A stretch of DNA of 64,000 bases, taken from the NCBI GenBank assembly GCA_015178975.1, contig WHVD01000017.1, positions 496,001 through 560,000 of the forward strand. Direction: 5' to 3'. The notes beneath the pieces are model-generated. The model was not told the DNA's origin and made no database searches. It worked only from the letters and a program-made list of their open reading frames with translations. The position numbers and the translations under genes were made by a program. This document shows positions 21,985 to 32,450 of the stretch, piece after piece. The stretch's first letter is position 1. Each line of letters opens with the position of its first letter. The DNA comes from Hysterangium stoloniferum (taxonomy: Eukaryota > Basidiomycota > Agaricomycetes > Hysterangiales > Hysterangiaceae).

Positions 21985-22135
21985 GGTGAGACTACTATTG
22001 TGGTGAGACTACTACTGTGGCAAGACTACTACTGCGGCAAGACTACTACTGCAGCAAGACTACTACTGTGGCGAGACTACTACTGCGGCGAGACTACTAC
22101 AGTGGTGAGACTACTACTGCAGTGAGACTACACCG
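21985..22135 (+). repeat. 17-bp minisatellite, ~8 units
   Basis: Units such as GCGAGACTACTACTGCG and GTGAGACTACTACTGTG repeat head to tail with exact 17-bp spacing. Variation sits at GCG/GTG/GCA positions, as expected from CpG loss. The open reading frame across it is a by-product of a period that is not a multiple of three. Confidence 0.85.
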
Positions 22136-22145
22136 CTCACCCAAC

Positions 22146-22529
22146 CTAGGCAGCTGCATTTCTGACTGACAGGTTTGATATGTGCCATGATGGGATTTGT
22201 TCAAAGGCTCTTATGTATATTTCATATTCTAAGGATTTCCATCTGCCAGCTAGGCATACTATTTCAGGGTCAACTCCTTGTGCCAAGAAGAAGGAAGCGC
22301 CACCAATGTGGAATGAGTAGCCAAAGGTTGTGCCCCATCCACAAGCCTGGAGGATTGAATTAATCCGGTGAAGTGCCGCCTTTTTAACTATTGGTCTGAC
22401 CTCTCCTTTGTAGTCCCGCCAGCAAAACAAAGGATCATCCGGCCCTGCTGGGATGACTTTGGCTAAATTGATCAAGGCATCAATTGGGCAGACTCCCTGA
22501 TGGTCCATTATAAATACTGCTTGTGTCAC
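22146..22529 (-). mobile_element. Tyrosine-recombinase fragment (Crypton or YR-retroelement type)
   Basis: The C-terminal part of a tyrosine recombinase can be read: DPLFCWRDYKGEVRPIVKK, then a GASFFLAQGVDPEIV block, AGRWKSLEYEIYIRAFEQ and a short tail to the stop. The AGRW and YIR motifs are those of the recombinase core. Only about 127 codons remain and the element is broken. The family (Crypton versus a DIRS/Ngaro-like retroelement) cannot be decided from this piece. It lies between two copies (21678-21862 and 23508-23692) of the TIR-element end. Confidence 0.65.
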
Positions 22530-24604
22530 CAGTCATGGAGGTTCATACTTTGGCCAGCTGGATAGTTTCTGGGTCAGTGAATAGTCTTGTCACATCTGGT
22601 GAGACATCTGGCAGAGCCCTGCTGCCCCGAATGTCAGGTCTGCCCTGAGCCAGCAGAAGGTCTCGTCATGCGGCCAACTGTGCAATCTGAGCCTCTAATT
22701 GCTTAATCTTGAGAGAGGGGGGGGAACTGGCAATCTCCCCCATTGCTGCTAGTGGCTTCCAGTTGTGGGATGACTGGGGAATGTGGGATACCAGTTGTCA
22801 CCAAAAATGGAGGTTCCGGTCCTGTCTCAGAGTGGGGTGGGTACCCTTTGGTGTTCAGGTTGATACCTAAGGAGGATAACCCAAAACTTCAAAAGTTATT
22901 TGTCCACTAAAGTATATACCTTCATATTGTTTGCTGTAGAATTAATATTTAATCAAATTCAGTCCATCAGGTGATACTCTGGAGAATAAGGAAATATTAA
23001 TATTTATCTTGTATCTGACAAAATTTAGTCAAACAATCATTTGTAGATTATTCTTTTGGAATAAATTACACAATGGGGATTGGTACCCCAGATAGTTCTG
23101 GTTAACTCTCTAAACCAACTAAATTTAAATTACATGAAATATATTTGAAAGTTTGCTTGTATACAAGAGAATACATCATAACCCAAAGATTAGGTGACAA
23201 CCCAGATAATCTTGTTTAATCCAAAGATTAAGTCATAACTCAAATAATCTAGGTTAATCCAAATAATTTTGTGTAACTATGTCATTTGTGCGTATTTTAA
23301 AAGGGCATGCATATTTTAAAGATGGAATTTCAGGTAATTAAATATAAACTCATAGAATAAATTGTCATGGCCAGAAGGAATAGTCTCACTTAAAAAATGT
23401 GAGGATTATTCAGTAAAATTTTGTATATTCAATAAAGTGTGACCATCCTCCTAAGTGGGCAAACATGCCTTGAGGTAAGGTCCCAGATGTCATTGTGTGA
23501 GCTCTAAAATTAATTGCATAGATATGTAGAGAAAGGATCAGATGTCAGTGATGAGAAAATAGAAAGGACTGTGGATTGTCAGTGACATTGTAAGAAAACA
23601 AAGGTGTGCAAGTCCTTCATATGCTCAGCTGGACATTGAGTGCTGAACTACTCCTGGCACACCAGAGTCGTGCAGCACTCAACACTATTCCCACAGTCCC
23701 AAGGGCTACCATCCATCGACTGCATGAGTGCCACACTCCTGATAAAATCATATCACACAAATCATCTTCGTAAATAAAACACTAACCTTTAACTTTATTA
23801 TGCTTAATTTATCATGAATTCACTGGCATAGCATTGGCCATTATTCCTGTATTGGCACAAGAATTACAGAGTCTCATTCATCCACTCATTGCCATTGAAA
23901 TAATTGCAATTCACCACCGAAGAGCACATGCCTGTTTGCGAATGTGAACAAAGACCTGCCATGACCAGCGCGATCCTTCATGAATTTGCAGTCATATTGC
24001 TTGCAGCTGGAAGAGGTCATGAAAAGTGGCTAAAATATGGACTATAGACATGAGTTTCTTGACCATGATGCATGTATGCCTCTTCTTATAAATTCTTATA
24101 AATGACTTGTAGTCCCCAAAAAATACAGGATGTGGGTGTGGGTGTGGGTTCATTGTAGTCCCTCATTCATAATCTCACTCTCACTAATAAAACACCTTAA
24201 TTGCAGTCTTATATGGCAAGTTCAGTAAAATCACCATTTATCACAAGACAATACTCTTACAAAGGGGGGGTGGAATATGGTGAAGAAGAGATTGTTTAAC
24301 TTTCAGGGTTAGTTTCACACCACCTGTCACAGAAAAACTTATTACTGATACTTTTGTTTATATAAGGTGTGTTTTCAATACCTTGAATGATGGTTCATCG
24401 TAATTTTGAACCTATTCTTGTTGGTGCACAGATGCCCTGATTTGCTCCATGGTAACCATGGGGCTATAGGAAAGTGCCATGACATGTTTCTTTTTTCAAA
24501 ATCAGTAGATACTTCATCAATTTTGTATTGAAAATTACCAAATTAAAATTATATTTGACATTATATCATCAAAACATGAGAACTGTTACATCTAGTGTAC
24601 ATTT
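22530..24604. other. AT-rich, CpG-depleted DNA without recognised genes
   Basis: Short coding-like traces occur on the minus strand at about 22.55-22.72 kb, upstream of the recombinase fragment. The stretch 23508-23692 is a third copy of the TIR-element right end. The stretch at about 24365-24440 is a CpG-depleted relative of about 52865-52940. The rest is AT-rich with no feature I can support. Confidence 0.5.
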
Positions 24605-25019
24605 TTCAGTGAAAACTATGGTTTTCTGCCTGAAAAAATCTTGAGCCAAGACAAAGTTTTTTTAATGTTTTGTCAAGGGGAAAACCATGAGGAAATTTAC
24701 AATTTAATTATACATAAAATCATTGAATAATTATATATTTCAACAAAATTTTCCTTGGTCACAAACACTATGGAAATTCAAAAAATCTGTTTATGAAACT
24801 ATGAAGAAATTGATGATTTTCCATGAGTTTCTTAGAGGTTTTTCAAGGTGAGAAACCCTGAACTGATGTTTTGCAATTCAGCAGGATTCGCAAATATTCA
24901 AAAGGATACAGTGCGATTCAGTGCGATTCACAAATATTTGAAAAGATACAGTGTGATTCATTACAATTGGCAAGTGTTTGGGAATATTCAATGTGATTTG
25001 CAAGTTTTCAGGAGGCTAG

Positions 25020-25360
25020 AGTGCGACTCTTTTAGATTTTTTGCAACTATTCTAGACTCTTTGTGATTGTTTGCAACTGTTTGGGACTCTTTTGGACTTT
25101 TTGCAACTCTTTTGGACTTTTTGCAACTCTTTTGGACTTTTTGCAACTCTTTTGGACTTTTTGCAACTCTTTTGGACTTTTTGCGATTCTTTTGGACTTT
25201 TTGTGACTCTTATAGACTCGTTACAACTGTTATAGACTCTTTGCAACTGTTATAGACTCTTTGTGACTCATGTAGACTCTTTGCGACTTTTTGTGACTCA
25301 TTTAGATTCTTTGCGACTCTTTTAGACTCTTTGCGACTTTTTTAGACTCTTTGGGACTTA
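25020..25360 (+). repeat. 20-bp minisatellite in left arm
   Basis: Units of the form TTTTGGACTTTTTGCAACTC and TTTTAGACTCTTTGCGACTC repeat for about 340 bp. Variable sites are mainly the CG dinucleotide (GCGACT, GTGACT, GCAACT) and GGAC/AGAC. The mirrored copy is at about 36290-36630. Confidence 0.85.
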
Positions 25361-25639
25361 CTCTTTGTGACTCTTTGAAAAGTTGCAAAGTCGCACAAAG
25401 TCGCACAAAGTCACAAAGTGTCGCACAAAGTCGCAAAGTATCGCAAAAAGTCGTGTTGCAAAAAGTCGCAAAAGTGTCACAAATCATAGCACAGTGTCTT
25501 CACACAATAATAATCTATGTAAAAAGCCTCCAAAATTTCTATTATCCTCTTTTCTCTATGACCACAAACAATGATACACTATACACACAGCACATGGACA
25601 AAGGGAGGAAAAAAATGCATCACTATCAATTATATAGAT

Positions 25640-26560
25640 AATGTATGTTAAGAAGAAGCCACAGCAAACCTGATATACAGTAGGAGGTACACATCACATG
25701 TGAATTTGAAGCTGGGGGATGATGGCATGGAACAAGAAAATGGGGCTTGGGGCAGGCAGTATCCAAGATGGCGGCAGTGGCAGGGGGCAGGCTGGGGTGA
25801 TGGTGGGTAGGTACAGGTAGTTGAGTATCGATACCAGTATCATCAGGCGCAGGATATAAATGAGCCGCCGCACCACTCGAGCTGGTCGTGGTGGTGCTCG
25901 GCGAGCCCCCAGGGCCCTGCGGGAAAAACGGCACCGTCAGTGTCCCAAGCCCAGGCGGGAAGCCCCCAAAATCCGCCCTCGAGCTGGTCTTGTCGGACCA
26001 GTTCTGCGCGTGGTACGGGGATGCGCGCCGCCGTGCGCGATCGGGTGCAGCGGCGCGGGGTGCAGCGTGTCGTAGGGCCCGTTCCCGTGTCCGTGTCCAT
26101 CGCCGCCGCTGTACGGCCCGTGCCCGTGCCCATGTCCCTGTCCATGGTCGTGCGGCCCATACCCATGCCCTTGCGGCCCGTGGGGCCGGTGGCCGCCGTG
26201 CGTGTGCCCCAGCTTGGGGAAGGCGGGGTGCCATGTCGCGGCAGGGGGGAAGTGGTCGTCGGGGTCCACGTGGACGGCGGGTCCATTCAGCGCGGGCACG
26301 GCATCGGCGTAGTGGCTGCTGCTGGAGTAGTAGGCCGTGGCGAGCCCGTAGGGGAGGCGGTAGGGTGCGCCGTCGACGGGGGAGATGCTGCTGTACTCAT
26401 CGGCGGGGAAGTCGTGCGGTGAGATGGAGGTGTCGTAGGGCGAGGCATCGGTGCGGCGCTTCTTGCAGCTGTTGTTGGGGCGGGGGCGGTAGATGCGGTA
26501 GTGCTCTGCGTGAGGTTTCCGATGGGCGGGTGGGATATGTGGGATATGTGGGATAACAAT
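25640..26560 (-). pseudogene. GC-rich host-gene fragment captured in left arm
   Basis: GC and CpG content jump sharply here. On the minus strand, downstream of an intron-like stretch ending CACGCAG, a frame reads EHYRIYRPRPNNSCKKRRTD, then DEYSSISPVDGAPYRLPYG, a His/Gly-rich run, and, after a one-base shift near the GGCGGCGCGC tract, SPYHAQNWSDKTSSRADFGG. Composition and third-position GC fit a real gene fragment. Opposite-strand frames of up to 222 codons are shadows. The basic cluster suggests a nuclear or DNA-binding protein, but no domain is complete and I name none. An identical copy with the same shift is in the right arm. Confidence 0.5.
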
Positions 26561-26689
26561 GGGGGGGCGGACTACCAGGTTGGGTTTGAGCCAAGGGAGA
26601 GAGGGCGGGGGACCTGCGGCTGGGGCTGGAGAAAGCGAGTGTCACGGTCACCGTTGTGGATGACAGGTGACATAAACTCCCCCCGCGGA

Positions 26690-26935
26690 GGCTGAGGATT
26701 CTCCCCCACACGCTCCGTGACTCTGACTCGGATGCCGACTTTGACAACGATTCGTTAACGGGCAAGGACAAGGACAAGTTGTCCCCGGCGGAACCGGAAC
26801 CCACGCTCGCCTCGCCTCTCGCTGCACGGTATGATTTCCACGCTAGCTTGAAGGGAAAGACAACATGGACACCCTTGAGCCCAAGTTTGGGACCTGCCAC
26901 TGCACCCGCCCCCGCACCCACAAAGTCGCAAAGAG
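26690..26935 (+). pseudogene. Second captured coding fragment, acidic then Pro/Ala-rich
   Basis: The plus strand reads LPHTLRDSDSDADFDND, then KDKLSPAEPEPTLASPLAAR and YDFHASLKGKTTW, and ends APAPAPTK, where it runs into the minisatellite. It is GC-rich with normal CpG. It may belong to a different gene from the minus-strand fragment beside it. The mirrored copy is at 34740-34980. Function is unknown. Confidence 0.4.
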
Positions 26936-27171
26936 TCTACATGAGTCACAAAGAGTCTATAACAGTTTTAATGAGTCTATAAGAGTCGCAAAAAGTCCAA
27001 AAGAGTCGCAAAAAGTCCAAAAGAGTCACAAACAGTCCAAAAGAGTCACAAACAGTCTATCAGAGTCGCAAACAGTCACAAACAATCACAAAGAGTCTAG
27101 AATAGTTGCAAAAAGTCTAAATCGGGAGGATTGAGTGCAATTCCCAAATATTCGAGAGGCTACAGTGGGAT

Positions 27172-27800
27172 TCATTGTGACTCTTTTAGACTTTTTGTGA
27201 CTCTTTTAGACTTTTTGTGACTCTTTTAGACTTTTTGTGACTCTTTTAGACTTTTTGTGACTCTTTTAGACTTTTTGTGACTCTTTTAGACTTTTTGGGA
27301 CTCTTTTAGACTCTTTTAGATTGTTTGTGGCTCTTTTAGACTCTTTTAGATTGTTTGTGGCTCTTTTAGACTCTTTTATATTGTTTGTGGCTCTTTTAGA
27401 CTCTTTTAGATTGTTTGTGGCTCTTTTAGACTCTTTTAGATTGTTTGTGGCTCTTTTAGACTCTTTTAGATTGTTTGTGGCTCTTTTAGACTCTTTTAGA
27501 TTGTTTGTGACTCTTTTAGATTGTTTGTGACTCTTTTAGATTGTTTGTGACTCTTTTAGATTGTTTGTGACTCTTTTAGATTGTTTGTGACTCTTTTAGA
27601 TTGTTTGTGACTCTTTTAGATTGTTTGTGACTCTTTTAGATTGTTTGTGACTCTTTTAGATTGTTTGTGACTCTTTTAGATTGTTTGTGACTCTTTTAGA
27701 TTGTTTGTGACTCTTTTAGATTGTTTGTGACTCTTTTAGATTGTTTGTGACTCTTTTAGATTGTTTGTGACTCTTTTAGATTGTTTGTGACTCTTTTAGA
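27172..27800 (+). repeat. 20-bp and 30-bp minisatellites, left arm
   Basis: The order is about 6 units of CTCTTTTAGACTTTTTGTGA, about 6-7 units of a 30-bp higher-order form ending TTGTTTGTGG, then about 15 units of CTCTTTTAGATTGTTTGTGA. Units are nearly identical, so local amplification is recent compared with unit origin. The right arm has the same series at 33851-34480. Confidence 0.9.
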
Positions 27801-28910
27801 TTGCTCTTTGTGACTCTTTGCTCTTTGCGACTCTTTGCCCTTTGCGACTCTTTGCTCTTTGCGACTCTTTGCTCTTTGCGACTCTTTGCTCTTTGCGACT
27901 CTTTGCCCTTTGTGACTCTTTGCCCTTTGCGACTCTTTGCTCTTTGCGACTCTTTGCCCTTTGCGACTCTTTGCTCTTTGCGACTCTTTGCTCTTTGCGA
28001 CTCTTTGCTCTTTGCGACTCTTTGCTCTTTGCGACTCTTTGCTCTTTGCGACTCTTTGCTCTTTGCGACTCTTTGCTCTTTGCGACTCTTTGCTCTTTGC
28101 GACTCTTTGCTCTTTGCGACTCTTTGCTCTTTGCGACTCTTTGCTCTTTGCGACTCTTTGCTCTTTGCGACTCTTTGCTCTTTGCGACTCTTTGCTCTTT
28201 GCGACTCTTTGCTCTTTGCGACTCTTTGCTCTTTGCGACTCTTTGCTCTTTGCGACTCTTTGCTCTTTGCGACTCTTTGCCCTTTGCGACTCTTTGCTCT
28301 TTGCGACTCTTTGCTCTTTGCGACTCTTTGCTCTTTGCGACTCTTTGCTCTTTGCGACTCTTTGCTCTTTGCGACTCTTTGCTCTTTGCGACTCTTTGCT
28401 CTTTGCGACTCTTTGCTCTTTGCGACTCTTTGCTCTTTGCGACTCTTTGCTCTTTGCGACTCTTTGCTCTTTGCGACTCTTTGCTCTTTGCGACTCTTTG
28501 CTCTTTGCGACTCTTTGCTCTTTGCGACTCTTTGCTCTTTGCGACTCTTTGCTCTTTGCGACTCTTTGCTCTTTGCGACTCTTTGCTCTTTGCGACTCTT
28601 TGCTCTTTGCGACTCTTTGCTCTTTGCGACTCTTTGCTCTTTGCGACTCTTTGCTCTTTGCGACTCTTTGCTCTTTGCGACTCTTTGCTCTTTGCGACTC
28701 TTTGCTCTTTGCTCTTTGCGACTCTTTGCTCTTTGCGACTCTTTGCTCTTTGCGACTCTTTGCTCTTTGCGACTCTTTGCTCTTTGCGACTCTTTGCTCT
28801 TTGCGACTCTTTGCTCTTTGCTACTCTTTGTGACTCTTTTAGACTCTTTGCTCTTTGCGACTCTTTGCTCTTTGCGACTCTTTGCTACTCTTTGTGACTC
28901 TTTGTGACTC
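27801..28910 (+). repeat. 17-bp minisatellite, ~64 units, left arm
   Basis: The unit GCGACTCTTTGCTCTTT repeats with almost no variation (occasional CCC for CTC, GTG for GCG). Every unit keeps its CpG, unlike surrounding DNA. Because 17 is not a multiple of 3 and the unit lacks stops, all three plus frames stay open for 300-370 codons (LFATLCSLRLFALCDSL periodic), which is an artefact. The right arm holds only about 11 units. Confidence 0.95.
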
Positions 28911-29073
28911 TTTTAGATTCTTTGCAACTCTTTTAGACTCTTTGCGACCCTTTGCACAGTATCACCGATCCCCCCCATGTAGAAATTCAAATTCCTTCTC
29001 GAAACGACTCCAATTTATCTTACCCATGTATCATTTTTATGTCTTTCTACATTTCAAAACAGAAGACCATTAT

Positions 29074-29377
29074 GGGGACACTTGCAGGATGTGGTATCCA
29101 TGGGACCAACACCATAGGTTTCCATGATGTCGATGCACCTGGACATTAAATCGGCACTGCACTTCTCAAATGCCCACAGGCTCTCTGTGAGCCCTGTGAA
29201 CAAATCCTTGGGAATTACAAAGAATTCCACCATGGGCTTGAGATCGTTACGGAACAACTGTTCTCGGAATCGGGCTGGGTGGCACAATCAGATATGGACA
29301 TACGCTGCTGGTCTGGGGCTTAATAGACTTTCCTCACATTCTCTCTTCTCTTGGTCGTTAATCTGACCCTGGGCCAT
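29074..29377 (-). pseudogene. Coding remnant cut by the left arm's inner end
   Basis: The minus strand reads MAQGQINDQEKRECEESL at 29377, a stop-containing gap near 29290, then REQLFRNDLKPMVEFFVIPK, LFTGLTESLWAFEKCSADLM and IDIMETYGVGPMD before running into the inverted-repeat arm at 29073. Composition is protein-like and CpG is normal. The family is not recognised. It shows that the arm boundary falls in or next to a former gene. Confidence 0.4.
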
Positions 29378-31041
29378 GTTCAGATGGTGTGGCAGTGGGT
29401 CTCATTGAGACCACTCGGCATTCTAAAAGAGAAGTCAGTGACGATCATACAGTCATTATCGGAAGACTCACCACATGCAGGTGCAGTAAGATAGCTGCGA
29501 AAAAAATGCGTCAAACAAGGCGGAGATACAACAACAAGTATCCTACTTTCACTAGTTGCCTTTTGGCTTGCAGCGACCTAGGAAAGGAATGGTATCAGCC
29601 GTATGCAATACAAGCACATTTACACATACCACCTGGTTAATCCACTTTTGATTATGACTAAATAACTTGGAAAGGGCTTTAGATTGGTCGTCTTGGTCTG
29701 CCATATTTCAGTCTCGATTTCAAAAGGCGATGGGGGAATTGATGGAAAAATGGAAGGCGAGTCACTGGAATTTTAAACTGAGTGCATAAAACAGCATGTA
29801 TAATCACTTGAGGACTCACCTCAGATCACCTATATAGTACGTCATTATACCTTATGTGTGACTTGCACAAAACCTTCTTTGGCTACTAGATCTTTACTTT
29901 TAGGTTCCTCCTACAATGAGGTCAACATACTTACATTTTCTTGTGAATTTGATTGAATGCCTACAGTTCAGTAAGTTGTGGAGTCATGCGAGTCGTGCCT
30001 ATAGTCGCGTTTCATGTATGTAAAAAAACACGATCCCCGTCACGTGAGACCTAATCACCCCCGCCCTGTATTAGACCCTTCCACGTATCCCAACCAGCTG
30101 CATTCACATCCCACCTTTTCTCCACCGACCGTTAGGGTAGTTCTCTCCCCAGGCAATTTATTAGGTTATAGTGCATGTGCTAGGAAAAGGTTTTTTATTA
30201 TTATCATTACTAATAAAATCTCTTTGTTGACATGAGGTCGGCCAGGGCCATTGCATACATGCACCACAAATCAGGAAACGTCCACGCTGCTCATGATAAA
30301 CCGGTAATGCTGTATTGGATTTAATTTTTCTTATTCCGTGTATGCACTTTGGTTACCACCTAATTGTTAAGAACTGAAAACTGACTAATGTCGGTGGCCG
30401 ACAGGGACCGATCGGAAGGACTTGGCTTCAGCTTATGTGCTGCGCCCTCGCAAATGTCCATGGGTGTCCTTAGATTTTGGACAGGCAAAGACTAATCCTA
30501 AAGAGTTCCTTTAGGCGAGATACCGATTGGGACTGAAGGACAAGTCGAGCGTCGGGCCAAGGGGTCGGGGCCAGAAGTGGGTGAGCGCACGCGAAGGTGG
30601 ATGGGGGGATTCTTAGTATGAGACTGTTACAGACATATGAGGGTATTCTGAGTTGATATTCTGATTGCCTAGTATCTACAACTACAGTGGGTTCATATAC
30701 AAGTAGCAGGCATCTAGAAAATACTAATGGGGAGAAGGGCAGAAAACGGTATTAACAATAAGCTTGACTAGGAATGGGAAGTTTATGATTAGTTTGGAGG
30801 CCGATGATAACCGAGGGCAGAATTACGATAAAAGGAAATAGTTCAAGGACTACAAATATAGATAGACATATGTGAAACATAGGATTGAACAGATCAACAT
30901 AATAAAAGGGATGTATCAAAAGTTTAACCAGACAATACGAGTTATTTTGATGTGGGCATAAACGGAGTTTGATCATCACGAAAACATACATCAGCTTTGG
31001 GGCCGATTGTTTCCGAAGTGGTGACTTGAAAATGTTGATAA
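29378..31041. other. Spacer DNA, mostly without genes; includes repeat R1 copy
   Basis: Short open frames only. The stretch at about 30380-30600 carries the least-decayed copy of a dispersed repeat (GGCTTCAGCTTATGTGCTGC, CpG intact). CpG-depleted relatives lie at about 37975-38040 (same strand) and 41628-41690, 56825-56880 and 62540-62590 (opposite strand). It is probably part of an LTR. Confidence 0.5.
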
Positions 31042-31209
31042 GTGGCGATAACCTCGGGACTGATAGGGTTGCGACACAGTCGTAACACTAATCGTACACC
31101 TTGCCAGTACTCATGTGTGTACGTTATCCGTTTCATCCTAGATATTCGGGCTCATGCTTTTAAACTAGGTGGCCTCCACCTTCCATTCCAAGAACTGGAC
31201 TCAAACGAG

Positions 31210-31767
31210 ATGTCTACAGAGTTTGAGGGCAAACAGACTAGGGAAGAGGGACAGGCTGGGGAAGAGCAAGCCAAGGACGGTGGAATGGGGGATGAGGTTG
31301 ATGAACTAGATGAGTTGGACAGCGATGATGAGGTAAGTGCTCTGATAATGACTGTATGATCGTTGGTGACCTGTCTTTAGAATGTTGAAGCTGAGGATGA
31401 GGACAGTTCCATATACCAACCATCTCCAACAGCATCACCTCGGGTCATATACTTTTCGGATGATGACAATGATTGCACTATCAATGATAATTGCTGTGCC
31501 CTCATAGCCATAGCCACATCTTCCGACGATGAGATGGACGGTATTCAAAGTGTGCATGACTTCCCATCACCGAAGGACTCTGCACCCGACCTCATTCAAG
31601 CTGCAAATAGTGCATTCATCAGAATCCCGGCGTCAAAGTTTATACGAGTGGTACAAAGCCTCAGAGCTGTCGAGACGAATGCTGCGAACATTGCACATTC
31701 ATTTGAAATGCTTTGCTGTGCACATCAGTGCCCCTTGTATTCCTTCAAGTTCAGAAGCCAGAGGTGA
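31210..31767 (+). CDS. Small spliced acidic protein of unknown function
   Basis: Exon 1 (31210-31332) and exon 2 (31381-31767) join in phase 0 across a 48-nt intron with a GTAAGT donor and TTTAG acceptor, giving about 169 residues. The start MSTEFEGKQTREE is preceded in frame by an ATG at 31042, which is an alternative start. Residues 22-50 are strongly acidic (DEVDELDELDSDDE-NVEAEDED), then Ser/Pro-rich, then a possible helix FIRVVQSLRAVETNAANIAH. That helix motif recurs in decayed form just downstream (31795-31880: RQVAQSFRVVEMNARNLAS), so the region may once have been longer. No domain is recognised. CpG is normal and there are no internal stops, so it may be live. It sits alone in the inverted-repeat spacer. 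Confidence 0.5.
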
Positions 31768-32450
31768 TGCATCAATGACAGTAGCGGCACCCTACTTAGA
31801 CAAGTGGCTCAAAGTTTCAGAGTTGTTGAGATGAATGCTAGAAATCTAGCATCGTTGTTTGAAAAACTTTCATGTAGACACCTATAGCCAGCCAGTAATG
31901 ACACTGACAATGAATTGGGCTGCACTATTACTCCAGATAATGCGGCAGATTACAAGATTGCTCATGGGTGACACCTCGCGCCAATTTCAAATTTGACTTC
32001 CCCAAGATGGAGAGTACCAGTGGGATGGTGCATGTATCGCAATTACAAGGTCTTATTGATCTAGAGCAGGTAATTGTTATCACCGGCTTTGCTGAGGTCG
32101 GACCATGGGGTAGTTTCCATACACGTTGGGAGATGTGAACCAGTTGAGGACAAGGATGTAAAGGGAAGGAGATTCTCGCCCACGCTGGTGTGCGGTTAAT
32201 TGGTTCATGCCATTTGACTCAGATGTGATGTGTTTACTTATACTGTCCTCATAGAACCCGAGTTGAATAAGGGCTATGATCCCAATAAGGCCACTGCATA
32301 CAATCCCCGTGTTAAACACCGGTGTAAGTCTCTAATGATATTAACTTGCGCGTGGTTTTATCTCATGATGCAATTGTTCACTCATTTCCCACTCCATATT
32401 CTTCAAAGACTTCGAGTAGCTTATTTTCTTTCAGAGGCCTTGTTTAGTGC
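31768..32450. other. Decayed second copy of helix motif; no other gene
   Basis: The stretch 31795-31880 encodes a relative of the end of the upstream gene. The remainder to 32450 has no supported feature. Confidence 0.4.

Larger units (their letters stand above)
24605..29073. repeat. Left arm of giant inverted repeat (4.47 kb)
   Basis: This is the reverse complement of 33442-37045 at very high identity, with long stretches identical. The outer end starts TTCAGTGAAAACTATGG and the inner end stops at AGAAGACCATTAT. Within it lie an AT-rich outer zone, a 20-bp array (25.02-25.36 kb), a GC-rich block (25.64-26.93 kb), 20/30-bp arrays (27.17-27.80 kb) and a 17-bp array (27.80-28.91 kb). The extra 0.87 kb relative to the other arm is almost all in the 17-bp array. 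No target duplication was found at either end. Confidence 0.9.

Noticed and set aside
21678-23692. Direct copies around the tyrosine-recombinase fragment as LTRs or split repeats
   Set aside because: The same sequence also occurs inverted at 20811-21015 and forms TIRs of a separate element, so the flanking pair need not belong to the recombinase.
25888-26556. 222-codon Arg/Cys-rich open frame in the GC-rich block
   Set aside because: High GC removes stops on all frames. The opposite strand has the better amino-acid composition, so this is a shadow.
25640-26560. HMG-box or other named transcription factor in the GC-rich fragment
   Set aside because: Only a short basic stretch (RPRPNNSCKKRR) is suggestive. 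No HMG core precedes it across the intron-like gap.
27801-28907. Three overlapping open frames of about 300-370 codons with LFATLCSLRLF repeats
   Set aside because: They arise because a stop-free 17-bp unit rotates through all three frames. No start context, no gene structure, and the mirrored arm has a much shorter version.
27172-28910. CRISPR-like or other spacer-containing repeat array
   Set aside because: Units are strictly head to tail with no unique spacers, and the genome is eukaryotic.
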